The notes under the pieces were generated by a model. It was not told where the DNA came from. It was given only the letters and a program-made list of their open reading frames with translations, and made no database searches. Made by a program: the position numbers and the translations under genes. 64,000 nt of DNA from Streptomyces sp. TSRI0107 (GTDB lineage: Bacteria > Actinomycetota > Actinomycetes > Streptomycetales > Streptomycetaceae): contig NZ_LIVZ01000008.1 of the NCBI RefSeq assembly GCF_001905845.1, positions 310,001 through 374,000 on the forward strand, written 5' to 3'. Below are positions 1 through 7,538 of the stretch, one piece after another; position 1 is the stretch's first letter, and each line of letters opens with the position of its first letter.

Positions 1-359
1 GGCACGTCCCTGGCGTCGGTGGTCGCGACGGTCAGCTCCTCGGCGGCCGAGCCCCGCACCCAGGCACCGGCGAACCGCTCGCCCAGCGCGTTGCGCAGCC
101 GGCCCGCGCGGGTGCCCGCCTCCGCCTCGTTGACCAGCCGTGTCTGCGCCTGGACCGGCGTCAGCCCGAGGTCGCGTTCCAGGGCGAGCAGCATCTCCTG
201 GGACGGCTTGTCGGCGCCGAGCGTCTGCGCCGCGCTGGGGGCGGGCCCGGCGGCGGGCGCGGGATCGGCCCCGGCGGCGGACGGGAGTCCGGCGAGGACC
301 AGTGCGCCGAGGACGCTGAGGGCGGCGCGGGGCCGGGTGACGGTTCGTCTGCGGGCCAT
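1..359 (-). CDS. Streptogrisin-like secreted serine protease, N-terminal part
   Basis: Only the first 119 codons lie in the window; the gene runs off the left edge. The ATG has AAGGAG about 9 nt upstream. The protein begins MARRRTVTRP, followed by a hydrophobic stretch and an Ala-rich cleavage region (residues about 12-30), a Sec-type signal. Residues about 45-119 (QEMLLALERDLGLTP, then QAQTRLVNEAEAG and GERFAGAWV) read like the pro-domain of alpha-lytic-protease/streptogrisin S1 peptidases, which folds the protease and is then removed. The catalytic domain is outside the window, so activity cannot be judged. Family assignment is firm from the pro-domain pattern; substrate is unknown. Confidence 0.8.
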   Translation of the reverse strand, partial: MARRRTVTRPRAALSVLGALVLAGLPSAAGADPAPAAGPAPSAAQTLGADKPSQEMLLALERDLGLTPVQAQTRLVNEAEAGTRAGRLRNALGERFAGAWVRGSAAEELTVATTDARDV

Positions 360-572
360 GCGGGCTGTCTCCTTCGCTCGAGGGGAGAGGGGGAGGGGAG
401 AGGGGAAGGGAGGGGCTGGGCGGAGGGGAAGGGCAGGACGGGGTAGGCCTTGCCCTGCAGGTCGGCGGCGATGTCGTCGGTGACGTGCTTTCGCGCTTTT
501 GGTGCGGCGCGGGGCGCCATGTGCAGTAGGCCGTGTCAGGGGGTGCGGCGGGTGACCGGGAGGGCGGTGGCC
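360..572. other. Intergenic region with purine-rich tract
   Basis: Between the protease start and the phoD stop, both on the minus strand. Positions about 379-437 on the plus strand are almost entirely G and A (runs of GGGGAGAG and GGGGAAGG type). No convincing gene, operator or rho-independent terminator was seen; the protease promoter should lie here. Confidence 0.5.
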
Positions 573-2237
573 TCACGCTGGTTTCAGCCCGGGGTCCCCC
601 ACCTCGGTGACGAAGGACGCGGCCGTCGTGACGGGCGCGCCGGGCGTCGTCACGGCGGAGACGGTCCGGAAGTCGGCCCGCGCCAGGGTCCGGCCCAGCT
701 CCACCCGGACGTAGCCGCGTCTGCCGTCGTAGAACCGCAGGTGCGGGTTGACCCGCATGAACGTCTCCCAGTTGGACGGCTTCTGGGCGCCGTCCTTGCC
801 GCTGGTGACGGACGTGGAGGTGAGTTCCGTGCCGAGCGTGCGGGACTGCGGGTCCTCGAAGTCGTCCTTGATGTCGAAGGCGTAGCCGACGTGGACGTCG
901 CCGGTGAGGACGAGCCAGTTGGCGACGCCGGCCGCCTTCGCCCCGGCGACGACCCGGTCGCGGGAGGCGCGGTAGCCGTCCCAGGCGTCCATGGAGAGCT
1001 TCGCCGGTTCGTTCTCGTCGAACTTGCGCTGGGAGAAGCACACCTGCTGCGGCATCACCTTCCACAGCGCGTCGGAGGCCGCCCACCCGTCGATGAGCCA
1101 GCGTTCCTGCGCGGCGCCGGTGAGGGTGCGCGCCGGGTCGTCCGACTCGGGGCCCGGGACGCTGGGCCGGTCGCCGTAGGCCTGGTCGGAGCGGTACTGC
1201 CGGGTGTCGAGCACGTCGAACTGGGCGAGGGTGCCCCAGCGGAGCCGGCGGTACAGCCGCGCGTCCGGGCCCTGGGGCAGCTGTGCCGCGCGCAGCGGCT
1301 GGTTCTCCCAGTACGCGCGGTAGGCGGCGGCCCGCCGCAGCAGGAACTGCTCGGGCGGGACGTCGTTCTCGGGGACGGAGTTCGCGTAGTTGTTCTCCGT
1401 CTCGTGGTCGTCCCAGGCGACGACGAAGGGGTGGGCGGCGTGGCAGGCCCGCAGGTCCGGGTCGCTCTTGTACAGCGCGTACCGCATCCGGTAGTCCGCC
1501 AGCGTCATCGTCTCCCGGTCGAAGACGTCCGGGAGCGTGCCGGCGGCGTACCCGCGCTCCCCGGCCGAGGAGTCGACGGGGTACTCGTACAGATAGTCGC
1601 CGAGGTGGAAGACCAGGTCGACGTCCTCCTGCGCCAGATGCCGGTGGGCGGTGTAGAAGCCGTCGAAGTACGCCTGGCAGGCGACCGCCGCCAGCCGGAC
1701 CCGCGGCGCGGCGGCACCCTGGGCGGGCGCGGTGCGGGTGCGGCCCGCCGGGCTGATCCAGGTGCCGGTGCGGAACCGGTAGTGGTAGTGGGTGTCCGGG
1801 TCGAGGCCCTGGACGTCGACGTGCACGCTGTGCGCGTACTCCGGGTAGGCCACGGCGGTGCCGGTGCGGACCACGATGGCGAAGAACTCGTCGGCGGCCA
1901 GCTCCCATTCCACGGTGATCCGCTGCTGCCCGAGCCCGCCGTCGGGCTCGTAGGGCGTGGGAGCGAGGCGGGTCCACAGCACCACCGAGTCGGGCAGCGG
2001 GTCGCCCGAGGCGACGCCCAGCGTGAACGGGTCCTCGGTGATCCGGGCGGCGTCGAGCCGGGGCGCGGCCATCGCGCCCCTGGCCGGCAGGCCGGTGCCG
2101 AAGGCGAGCGCGGTGGCCGCGGCGGCCACGGTGAGGAAACGGCGGCGGGCGAGATGCGGGGCGGCGGAACGCCAGACGGCGTCGGTGGGGGCGGAAGGAT
2201 GCTCGGGCAGGCCTGGGTGACGGCCTGTGGGCGCCAT
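573..2237 (-). CDS. phoD: PhoD-family alkaline phosphatase/phosphodiesterase, Tat-exported
   Basis: 554 aa. The chosen ATG has GAGAGG 8 nt upstream; an in-frame ATG at 2267 is possible but lacks a ribosome site. A twin-arginine signal is visible (ARRRFLTVAAAA, residues about 30-41), then a processing region near residue 58. PhoD-type motifs follow in order: VVLWTRLAP, ACQAYFDGF, FHLGDYLYEY, VAWDDHETENNY and VLTGDVHVGYAF, which hold the metal ligands of the Fe/Ca phosphodiesterase core. Family members are secreted and release phosphate from organic phosphoesters, and in Streptomyces are usually under PhoP control. Length is normal for the family. Three short direct repeats just upstream of the start could be a PhoP site. 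Confidence 0.9.
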   Translation of the reverse strand: MAPTGRHPGLPEHPSAPTDAVWRSAAPHLARRRFLTVAAAATALAFGTGLPARGAMAAPRLDAARITEDPFTLGVASGDPLPDSVVLWTRLAPTPYEPDGGLGQQRITVEWELAADEFFAIVVRTGTAVAYPEYAHSVHVDVQGLDPDTHYHYRFRTGTWISPAGRTRTAPAQGAAAPRVRLAAVACQAYFDGFYTAHRHLAQEDVDLVFHLGDYLYEYPVDSSAGERGYAAGTLPDVFDRETMTLADYRMRYALYKSDPDLRACHAAHPFVVAWDDHETENNYANSVPENDVPPEQFLLRRAAAYRAYWENQPLRAAQLPQGPDARLYRRLRWGTLAQFDVLDTRQYRSDQAYGDRPSVPGPESDDPARTLTGAAQERWLIDGWAASDALWKVMPQQVCFSQRKFDENEPAKLSMDAWDGYRASRDRVVAGAKAAGVANWLVLTGDVHVGYAFDIKDDFEDPQSRTLGTELTSTSVTSGKDGAQKPSNWETFMRVNPHLRFYDGRRGYVRVELGRTLARADFRTVSAVTTPGAPVTTAASFVTEVGDPGLKPA

Positions 2238-2251
2238 CTGATGTCCTCTCA

Positions 2252-2280
2252 TCACGCGGATCGTCACGCGGAGTCACGCG
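2252..2280. promoter_or_regulatory. Three direct TCACGCG repeats upstream of phoD
   Basis: TCACGCG occurs at 2252-2258, 2264-2270 and 2274-2280, each followed by GGA or GGAG, with spacings of 12 and 10 bp. Streptomyces PHO boxes are 11-bp direct repeats beginning GTTCAC, so this is a possible but imperfect PhoP site. It lies only 15-43 bp upstream of the phoD start, close to the ribosome site. Confidence 0.3.
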
Positions 2281-2387
2281 GAGTACGCATGCTAGGCAGA
2301 CAAAAAGTGCAATTCGTGGGTGGCTTGCGGGTGACGTGGTCCCGGCTTTGCGAGTCCTTTACAGTGGACGCGCAAGCAGGTGACCCT

Positions 2388-2489
2388 ATGAGAAGGAGCG
2401 ACGGACCCCCGATGGGTGAGCCTCCCAGTACCAGCCGTGCTCTCCCCCGCCGGACTCCCGGAGCCGAGGGAACGGGGGTGGCACGGTGA
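2388..2489 (+). CDS. Proline-containing leader ORF (33 aa) upstream of CNNM gene 1
   Basis: A short frame begins ATG AGA AGG AGC (MRRSDGPPMGEPP...) and ends with a TGA that overlaps the GTG start of the next gene as GTGA, so the two are probably translationally coupled. AGCAGG lies 7 nt upstream, and a -10-like TACAGT at 2360-2365 would give a leader of about 16 nt. The peptide is rich in Pro (PP twice, then LPRR) with nearby Asp and Glu. Enterobacterial MgtL, which controls the Mg transporter MgtA, is also a short acidic/proline-rich peptide containing LPRR. A similar frame precedes the second CNNM pair. Regulatory role is inference; it may be a chance frame. Confidence 0.45.
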   Translation: MRRSDGPPMGEPPSTSRALPRRTPGAEGTGVAR

Positions 2490-3826
2490 CCGAACTCCTG
2501 CTGCTCCTGCTCGCCCTGCTGCTCACGCTGGCCTGCGCGGTGTTCGTCGCCGCCGAGTTCTCACTGACCACCGTCGAACGGGCCGACCTGGAGCGGGCCG
2601 TGGAGGCGGGCGAGCGCGGCGCCGACGGCGCGCTGAAGGCCGTACGCCGGCTGACCCTGCAACTCTCCGGCGCCCAGCTCGGCATCACCGTCACCTCCCT
2701 GGTCATTGGCATGCTGGCGGAACCGTCCCTCGCCGCGCTGCTGCGCGGACCGCTGCGCGCGGCCGGCCTGGGCGGCGCCGCCGCACCGGTGGCGACCCTG
2801 CTCGGCGTGGCCGTGTCGACCGTCGTGCTGATGGTGGCCGGTGAACTGGTGCCGAAGAACTGGGCGATCTCCCGTCCGCTGGCCGTGGCCAAGGTGGTCG
2901 CGGGCCCGCAGCGCGGCTTCACCGCCGCCTTCGGCCCGTTCATCCGCCACCTCAACGACACCGCGAACCGTGTCGTACGCCGCTTCGGCCTGGAACCCGC
3001 CGACGAACTGGCCTCCGCCCGCACGCCGGACGAACTGGTCGCGCTCGCCCGGCACTCGGCCGCCGAGGGCGCCCTGGAGGCGGACTCCGCCGAGCTGTTC
3101 GTGCGCACCCTGCACCTGGGCGAGCTGACGGCGGAGAACGTGATGACACCGCGCGTCGACGTCAGGGCCCTGGAGGCGCACGCCACCGCCGCCGACGCCG
3201 CCCGCCTCAGCCACGCCACCGGACTGTCCCGCTTCCCCGTCTACCGCCACACCCTCGACGAGGTCGTCGGCACCGTCCACATCCGCGACGTCCTCGCCCT
3301 GCCGCCCGGGCGCCGGGCCGCCACCCCCGTCACGGAACTGACCACCGAACCGCTGCTGGTGCCCGACAGCCTGCCCGCGGACCGCCTGCTGGAGCGGCTG
3401 CGCGCGAGCCGCACCATGGCCGTGATCATCGACGAGTACGGCGGTACGGCCGGGGTGGCCACCGTGGAGGACATCGTCGAGGAGGTCGTCGGCGAGGTCC
3501 GCGACGAGCACGACCCCGTCGAGCCCCCCGGCCTGCTGCCCGCCCCGCACACCGGGGACGGCCGCGCGGTGTGGGAGGCGGACGGCGGCGTACGCCTCGA
3601 CCAGCTCGCGGAGACCGGGCTCGCCGCGCCCGACGGGCCGTACGAGACCCTGGCCGGACTGATCGCCACCCGGCTCGCCCGCATCCCCGTCAAGGGCGAC
3701 ACCCTCGACCTCGACGGCTGGCGGCTGGAGGTCCTGGAGGTCGACCACCACCGCGCCGACCGGATACGCGTCACCGCCCCGGCCGGTTCCGCCGCCCGCC
3801 CCGCAACTCTCACCGAGGACGCGTGA
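2486..3826 (+). CDS. CNNM/CorC-family membrane protein, long form (pair 1)
   Basis: 446 aa, GTG start. The N-terminal DUF21/CNNM transmembrane domain (about residues 1-190) starts with a hydrophobic helix followed by the hallmark FVAAEFSL and, later, SGAQLGITVTSL and GELVPKNWAI. A CBS pair follows (about 215-345, with ENVMTPRVDV and IIDEYGGTAGV) and then a CorC/HlyC C-terminal domain (about 360-430). Proteins of this type are often annotated hemolysin-like, but characterised relatives transport or export Mg or Co, with the CBS pair sensing Mg-ATP. It overlaps the next gene by one base (TGATG), so the long and short forms are probably made together. Ion specificity is not visible. Confidence 0.9.
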   Translation: MTELLLLLLALLLTLACAVFVAAEFSLTTVERADLERAVEAGERGADGALKAVRRLTLQLSGAQLGITVTSLVIGMLAEPSLAALLRGPLRAAGLGGAAAPVATLLGVAVSTVVLMVAGELVPKNWAISRPLAVAKVVAGPQRGFTAAFGPFIRHLNDTANRVVRRFGLEPADELASARTPDELVALARHSAAEGALEADSAELFVRTLHLGELTAENVMTPRVDVRALEAHATAADAARLSHATGLSRFPVYRHTLDEVVGTVHIRDVLALPPGRRAATPVTELTTEPLLVPDSLPADRLLERLRASRTMAVIIDEYGGTAGVATVEDIVEEVVGEVRDEHDPVEPPGLLPAPHTGDGRAVWEADGGVRLDQLAETGLAAPDGPYETLAGLIATRLARIPVKGDTLDLDGWRLEVLEVDHHRADRIRVTAPAGSAARPATLTEDA

Positions 3827-4839
3827 TGACCGCCCTGCAGCTCGCCGTCGGCGCCCTCACCCTGCTCACCAACGCCTTCTTCGTCGGCGCCGAGTTCGCG
3901 CTGATCTCCGTGCGCCGCAGCCAGATCGAACCCCGCGCGCAGGCGGGCGACACCCGGGCCCGGATGACCCTGTGGGGCCTGAAGCACCTCTCCGCGATGA
4001 TGGCCACCGCCCAGCTCGGCATCACCGTCTCGTCGCTGGTGCTGGGCGCGGTCGCCGAGCCCGCCATCGCCCGGCTGCTGGAACCCGGCTTCGAGGCGGT
4101 CCACCTCCCGCACGGCCTGGTCCACCCCGTCGCCTTCGTCGTCGCCCTGGCCGCCGCCACCTATCTGCACATGCTGATCGGCGAGATGGTCCCGAAGAAC
4201 GTCGCCCTGGCCGCCCCGGTGGGCACCGCCCTGCTGCTCGGCCCGCCGCTGGTCGCGCTCACCCGCGCTCTGCGGCCGGTCGTGTTCGGCGTCAACGCCT
4301 TCGCCAACGCCCTGCTGAGGCTGCTGCGCGTCGAGCCGCAGGACGAGGTCGAGTCCGTCTTCACCGACGACCAGCTGGCCCGCATGGTCGTCGACGCCAG
4401 CGAGGCCGGACTGCTCAGCCCCGCCGACGGCCGGCGGCTGCGCGACGCGCTGGAGCTGGGCACCCGGCCGGTCGGCGAGATCCTCGTCCCGGCCCGCGCC
4501 ATGCGCACGGTCGACGCCTCGATCACCCCCGCCCGGCTGGAACGGGTGGCCGCCGAGGCCGGCTACTCCCGCTTCCCCGTCACCGGACCCGGCGGCACCC
4601 TGCTGGGCTACCTCCACATCAAGGACACCCTCGGCGTCACCGACCGGGACCGGCCCTTCCCGCGCACCGCCCTGCACCGCGTCACCCGGGTGCGGATCGA
4701 CACCCCGCTCGACGACACCCTCACCGCGCTGCGCGCCGGCGGCGGCCATCTCGCGGCCGTGGTGGGCGAGCGCGGCCAGGTGATCGGGTTCGTGACCATG
4801 GAGGACGTGCTGTCCGAGCTGGTCGGCCCCGCGGCCTGA
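3826..4839 (+). CDS. CNNM-family membrane protein, short form (pair 1)
   Basis: 337 aa. The ATG overlaps the stop of the previous gene. The DUF21 domain has FFVGAEFALISV and TAQLGITVSSL, then GEMVPKNVAL; a CBS pair follows, ending with VIGFVTMEDVLSELV. The protein stops there and lacks the CorC/HlyC domain found in its upstream partner. The tight overlap and differing architecture suggest a heteromeric complex with the long form, but this is inferred from gene order only. A strong hairpin follows 21 bp after the stop. Confidence 0.88.
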   Translation: MTALQLAVGALTLLTNAFFVGAEFALISVRRSQIEPRAQAGDTRARMTLWGLKHLSAMMATAQLGITVSSLVLGAVAEPAIARLLEPGFEAVHLPHGLVHPVAFVVALAAATYLHMLIGEMVPKNVALAAPVGTALLLGPPLVALTRALRPVVFGVNAFANALLRLLRVEPQDEVESVFTDDQLARMVVDASEAGLLSPADGRRLRDALELGTRPVGEILVPARAMRTVDASITPARLERVAAEAGYSRFPVTGPGGTLLGYLHIKDTLGVTDRDRPFPRTALHRVTRVRIDTPLDDTLTALRAGGGHLAAVVGERGQVIGFVTMEDVLSELVGPAA

Positions 4840-4860
4840 GGCATCCGCGTGACCGGACAC

Positions 4861-4884
4861 ACCCGCCGGGACGGCCCGGCGGGT
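4861..4884 (+). terminator. Perfect 10-bp hairpin after CNNM pair 1
   Basis: ACCCGCCGGG and CCCGGCGGGT pair perfectly around the loop ACGG. There is no T tract, as is common in Streptomyces. It lies between the two CNNM pairs and probably ends the first transcript. Confidence 0.65.
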
Positions 4885-4887
4885 GCG

Positions 4888-4920
4888 GGAACAACGTTCC
4901 GGACAGAATCGTTGTCCGGA
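4888..4920 (+). promoter_or_regulatory. Inverted repeat and ECF-like promoter before CNNM pair 2
   Basis: TCCGGACA (4898-4905) and TGTCCGGA (4913-4920) form a perfect 8-bp inverted repeat with a 7-nt spacer, a typical repressor operator shape. The same stretch contains GGAAC (4888-4892), 18 nt, then GTT (4911-4913), close to the stress sigma factor SigR consensus GGAAT-N18-GTT. Both readings are pattern matches only; the hairpin could also act at RNA level. Confidence 0.4.
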
Positions 4921-4931
4921 TATCCACCTAG

Positions 4932-5042
4932 ATGAGGAGTCACTGCTTGTCCGCCGGATCGACGGACCCCTCGGGGCACAGTCCCCGACCATCCCGCCAG
5001 GAACCTCCTGAGCACGGCACGCGGCGGGGTGGTGTTCGATGA
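4932..5042 (+). CDS. Proline-containing leader ORF (36 aa) upstream of CNNM gene 3
   Basis: The frame begins ATG AGG AGT (MRSHCLSAG...) and contains SPRPSRQEPPEH. Its TGA overlaps the ATG of the next gene (ATGA, 5039-5042). No ribosome site is visible; a GATATC at 4919-4924 could act as a -10 placing transcription start at about the ATG, making it leaderless. It shares position, length, the N-terminal MR(R)S, an ending in Gly-Val-(Ala-)Arg and the DNA motif CGACGGACCCC (4960-4970; also 2399-2409) with the leader before pair 1. That repeated design is the main support for function. Confidence 0.45.
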   Translation: MRSHCLSAGSTDPSGHSPRPSRQEPPEHGTRRGGVR

Positions 5043-6376
5043 GTGCCGTTCAGGCCTGGCTGGGCGTGCTGGCCGTGTTCGTGCTGACCGCGGGCACCGG
5101 CTACTTCGTCGCCCAGGAGTTCGCCTACGTCTCCGCCGACCGGCTCGCCCTCGCGAGGGACGCCGAGGCCGGGGACCGCAGGGCCGCCCGCGCCCTGAAG
5201 GTGCTGGAGCGCCTGTCCTTCGTGCTCTCCGGCGCCCAGCTCGGCATCACCGTCACCGGACTGGTCGTCGGCTTCATCGCCGAGCCGTCCGTCTCCGCGC
5301 TGCTGCGCCCCGTGCTGACCGGCGTCGGCATCCCCGACGGCGCCGTCACCGGCATCTCCGTCGTGCTCGCGTTCGTGCTGGCCACGGCCGTGCAGATGGT
5401 GCTGGGCGAGCTGGCCCCGAAGAACCTCGCCATCGCCGTGCCGGAACGCCTCGCGAAGACGCTGGCCGCCTCGACGCTCGGCTACCTGAAGGTCGTCGGA
5501 CCGGTGGTGCGGATCTTCGACGGGGCGGCGGACCGGCTGCTGCGCAAGGCGGGCATCGAACCCGTCGAGGAGCTCCACCACGGCGCCACCCTGGAGGAGC
5601 TGGGCCACCTCATCGGCGAGTCGCACGAGCAGGGCCACCTGCCGCGCGGCACCGCCGACCTGCTCGACCACGCCCTGGAGTTCTCCGAGCGGACCCTCGA
5701 CGAGGTGATGGTGCCGCGCGCCGACGCCGTCTTCGTCCGCAAGGACGCCACCGCCGCCGAGGCCGTCGGCCTCATCGGCAGGTACGGCCACTCCAACTAC
5801 CCCGTCCTCGGCGACCACCCCGACGACGTCGCGGGCGTCCTCGGCGTCCGCGAGCTGATGGCGCTGCCCGCCGGCCGGCTCGCCGGGAGCACGGCGGGCG
5901 CTCTCGCCCGGCGGCCGCTGCTGCTGCCGGACACCCTGCCGCTGCCGGACGCCGTGGAGCGGATGCGTGAGCGGGACGACGAGTTCGCCGTCGTCCTCGA
6001 CGAGCACGGCGGCGTCGCCGGCCTCGTCACCTACGAGGACATCGCCGAGGAGCTGGTCGGCGACATCGCCGACGAGTCCGACACCGTCACCCGGGTCGCC
6101 GTCGCCGACGGCGCCGGCTGGCTGGTGGACGCCGGACGCCGCCTGGACGAGGTGGCCGAGGCGACCGGCGTCGCACTGCCCGAGGAGGACGACTACGACA
6201 CCGTGGCCGGCCTGGTCGTCGACCGGCTGGGCCGCTTCCCGGCCATCGGCGACCGGGTCACCGTGGCACTGCCCGACGGCGGCGACGCGGTGATCGACGT
6301 ACGCACCCTCGACCGGCACGTCCCGGAGCGGGTCCGGATCGAACGGCTCGCCCCGGCCACGGAGGAACAGGCATGA
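5039..6376 (+). CDS. CNNM/CorC-family membrane protein, long form (pair 2)
   Basis: 445 aa. The DUF21 domain shows YFVAQEFAYVS, SGAQLGITVTGLV and GELAPKNLAI; the CBS pair includes DEVMVPRADAVFV and VVLDEHGGVAGLVTYEDIAEELVG; a CorC/HlyC domain ends the protein. Same architecture as the long form of pair 1 but clearly diverged, so the pairs arose by an old duplication. ATGA overlaps link it to the leader frame upstream and to the short form downstream. No ribosome site is obvious in front of the ATG, which fits dependence on translation of the leader frame. Confidence 0.9.
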   Translation: MSAVQAWLGVLAVFVLTAGTGYFVAQEFAYVSADRLALARDAEAGDRRAARALKVLERLSFVLSGAQLGITVTGLVVGFIAEPSVSALLRPVLTGVGIPDGAVTGISVVLAFVLATAVQMVLGELAPKNLAIAVPERLAKTLAASTLGYLKVVGPVVRIFDGAADRLLRKAGIEPVEELHHGATLEELGHLIGESHEQGHLPRGTADLLDHALEFSERTLDEVMVPRADAVFVRKDATAAEAVGLIGRYGHSNYPVLGDHPDDVAGVLGVRELMALPAGRLAGSTAGALARRPLLLPDTLPLPDAVERMRERDDEFAVVLDEHGGVAGLVTYEDIAEELVGDIADESDTVTRVAVADGAGWLVDAGRRLDEVAEATGVALPEEDDYDTVAGLVVDRLGRFPAIGDRVTVALPDGGDAVIDVRTLDRHVPERVRIERLAPATEEQA

Positions 6377-7392
6377 GTTTCCCGACGGCGCTCTTCGTCA
6401 CCGTCCTGCTGCTGATCGGCAGCGGCTTCTTCGTGGCGGCCGAGTTCGCGCTGGTCGCCGCCAAACGGCACCGCATGGAGAAGGCGGCGGCCGAGGGGCG
6501 GCACGGCGCCGGGGCGGCGCTCGCCGGCATGCGCGAGCTGTCGCTGATGCTGGCCGGCGCCCAGCTCGGCATCACCGTGTGCACCCTGGGCCTCGGCTCG
6601 GTGTCCAAGCCCGCGATCTCCCACGAACTCGACCCGCTGCTGCACCGGCTCGGCCTGCCGAGCGCGGTCAGCTACGGCGTCGCGTTCGCCGTGGCCATGA
6701 TCGTCGTGGTGTTCCTGCACATGGTGGTCGGCGAGATGGCCCCCAAGTCGTGGGCGATCGCCCACCCGGAACGCTCGGCGATGCTGCTGTCCCCGCCGTT
6801 CCGGGCCGTGGTGAAGGCCGTACGGCCGCTGATCCGGGCGCTGAACGCGCTCAGCAACGGACTGCTCCGGCTGTGCCGGGTCAGCCCGCGCGACGAGCTG
6901 GCCTCCGTGCACAACCGGGAACAGCTCACCCACCTGGTCACCGAGTCCGAACGGCTCGGCCTGATCAGCGCCACCGACTCGGAGCTGCTGACCCGCTCGC
7001 TGACCGAGCCGGAGACCCCGGTACGGGACCTGCTGGTGCCGGCCGCCGCGATCACCTCCGTCGACGGGGCCGCCGACGCCGACGAGATCCTGCGGCTGGC
7101 CGCCGCCGGCGACCGCACCCGGCTCCTCGTCCGCGAGGACGGCGCCGTGCTCGGCTCGGTGCACGCCCGCGACGCCCTCGTGGCCCGCGCCCGGGGCCGC
7201 AGCACCAGCGCCCGCTCGCTGGCCCGCCCGGTGCCCGAGCTGACCGAGGACGCCACGGTCGCCGACGCGATCGACCTGCTCCGCAGGCGCCGCGCCTCCC
7301 TCGCCGTGGTCCGCGACCCCGCGGGCCGGCTCACCGGCCTGGTGACCCTGGACGACCTGCTGAGCCGCTTCCTGCGCCCGCGCACGGTCTAG
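6373..7392 (+). CDS. CNNM-family membrane protein, short form (pair 2)
   Basis: 339 aa, starting in an ATGA overlap with the previous gene. DUF21 motifs FFVAAEFALVAAK, LAGAQLGITVCTL and GEMAPKSWAI are present. The CBS pair is weaker in its first half and ends TGLVTLDDLLSRFL. No CorC/HlyC domain follows. It mirrors the short form of pair 1, supporting a conserved long+short partnership in Mg/Co or other metal export. About 145 bp separate it from the nickel operon. Confidence 0.87.
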   Translation: MSFPTALFVTVLLLIGSGFFVAAEFALVAAKRHRMEKAAAEGRHGAGAALAGMRELSLMLAGAQLGITVCTLGLGSVSKPAISHELDPLLHRLGLPSAVSYGVAFAVAMIVVVFLHMVVGEMAPKSWAIAHPERSAMLLSPPFRAVVKAVRPLIRALNALSNGLLRLCRVSPRDELASVHNREQLTHLVTESERLGLISATDSELLTRSLTEPETPVRDLLVPAAAITSVDGAADADEILRLAAAGDRTRLLVREDGAVLGSVHARDALVARARGRSTSARSLARPVPELTEDATVADAIDLLRRRRASLAVVRDPAGRLTGLVTLDDLLSRFLRPRTV

Positions 7393-7488
7393 ATCGTCTC
7401 CAGCCCCCGCGCCCGCCCTTGATCATCGGGTGTTCCCGCTGGTCGGGGCGGGGGCGGACTGGTGCCGGAGGGCCTTCGTGACCTTTAA

Positions 7489-7505
7489 TTGCCATCGATA
7501 TGCAA
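7489..7505 (+). promoter_or_regulatory. Nur-type operator in front of nikA
   Basis: TTGCCA-TCGAT-ATGCAA, an inverted TTGC-N9-GCAA. The Streptomyces coelicolor Nur box (nickel-responsive Fur-family repressor) is tTGCaa-N5-ttGCAA, which has the same TTGC-N9-GCAA frame. It sits 33 bp upstream of the nikA ATG, right for repression of nickel uptake when nickel is sufficient. Confidence 0.75.
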
Positions 7506-7538
7506 CAACGACGAGATGGCAGTAGGGGTGTGAGGTCC

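Noticed and set aside
450..2489. Long plus-strand open frame opposite phoD
   Set aside because: It has no recognisable domain, is rich in Arg, Gly and Val, and mirrors a clear PhoD on the other strand. Such antisense frames are common in GC-rich DNA. Only its last 33 codons (the leader ORF) are considered.
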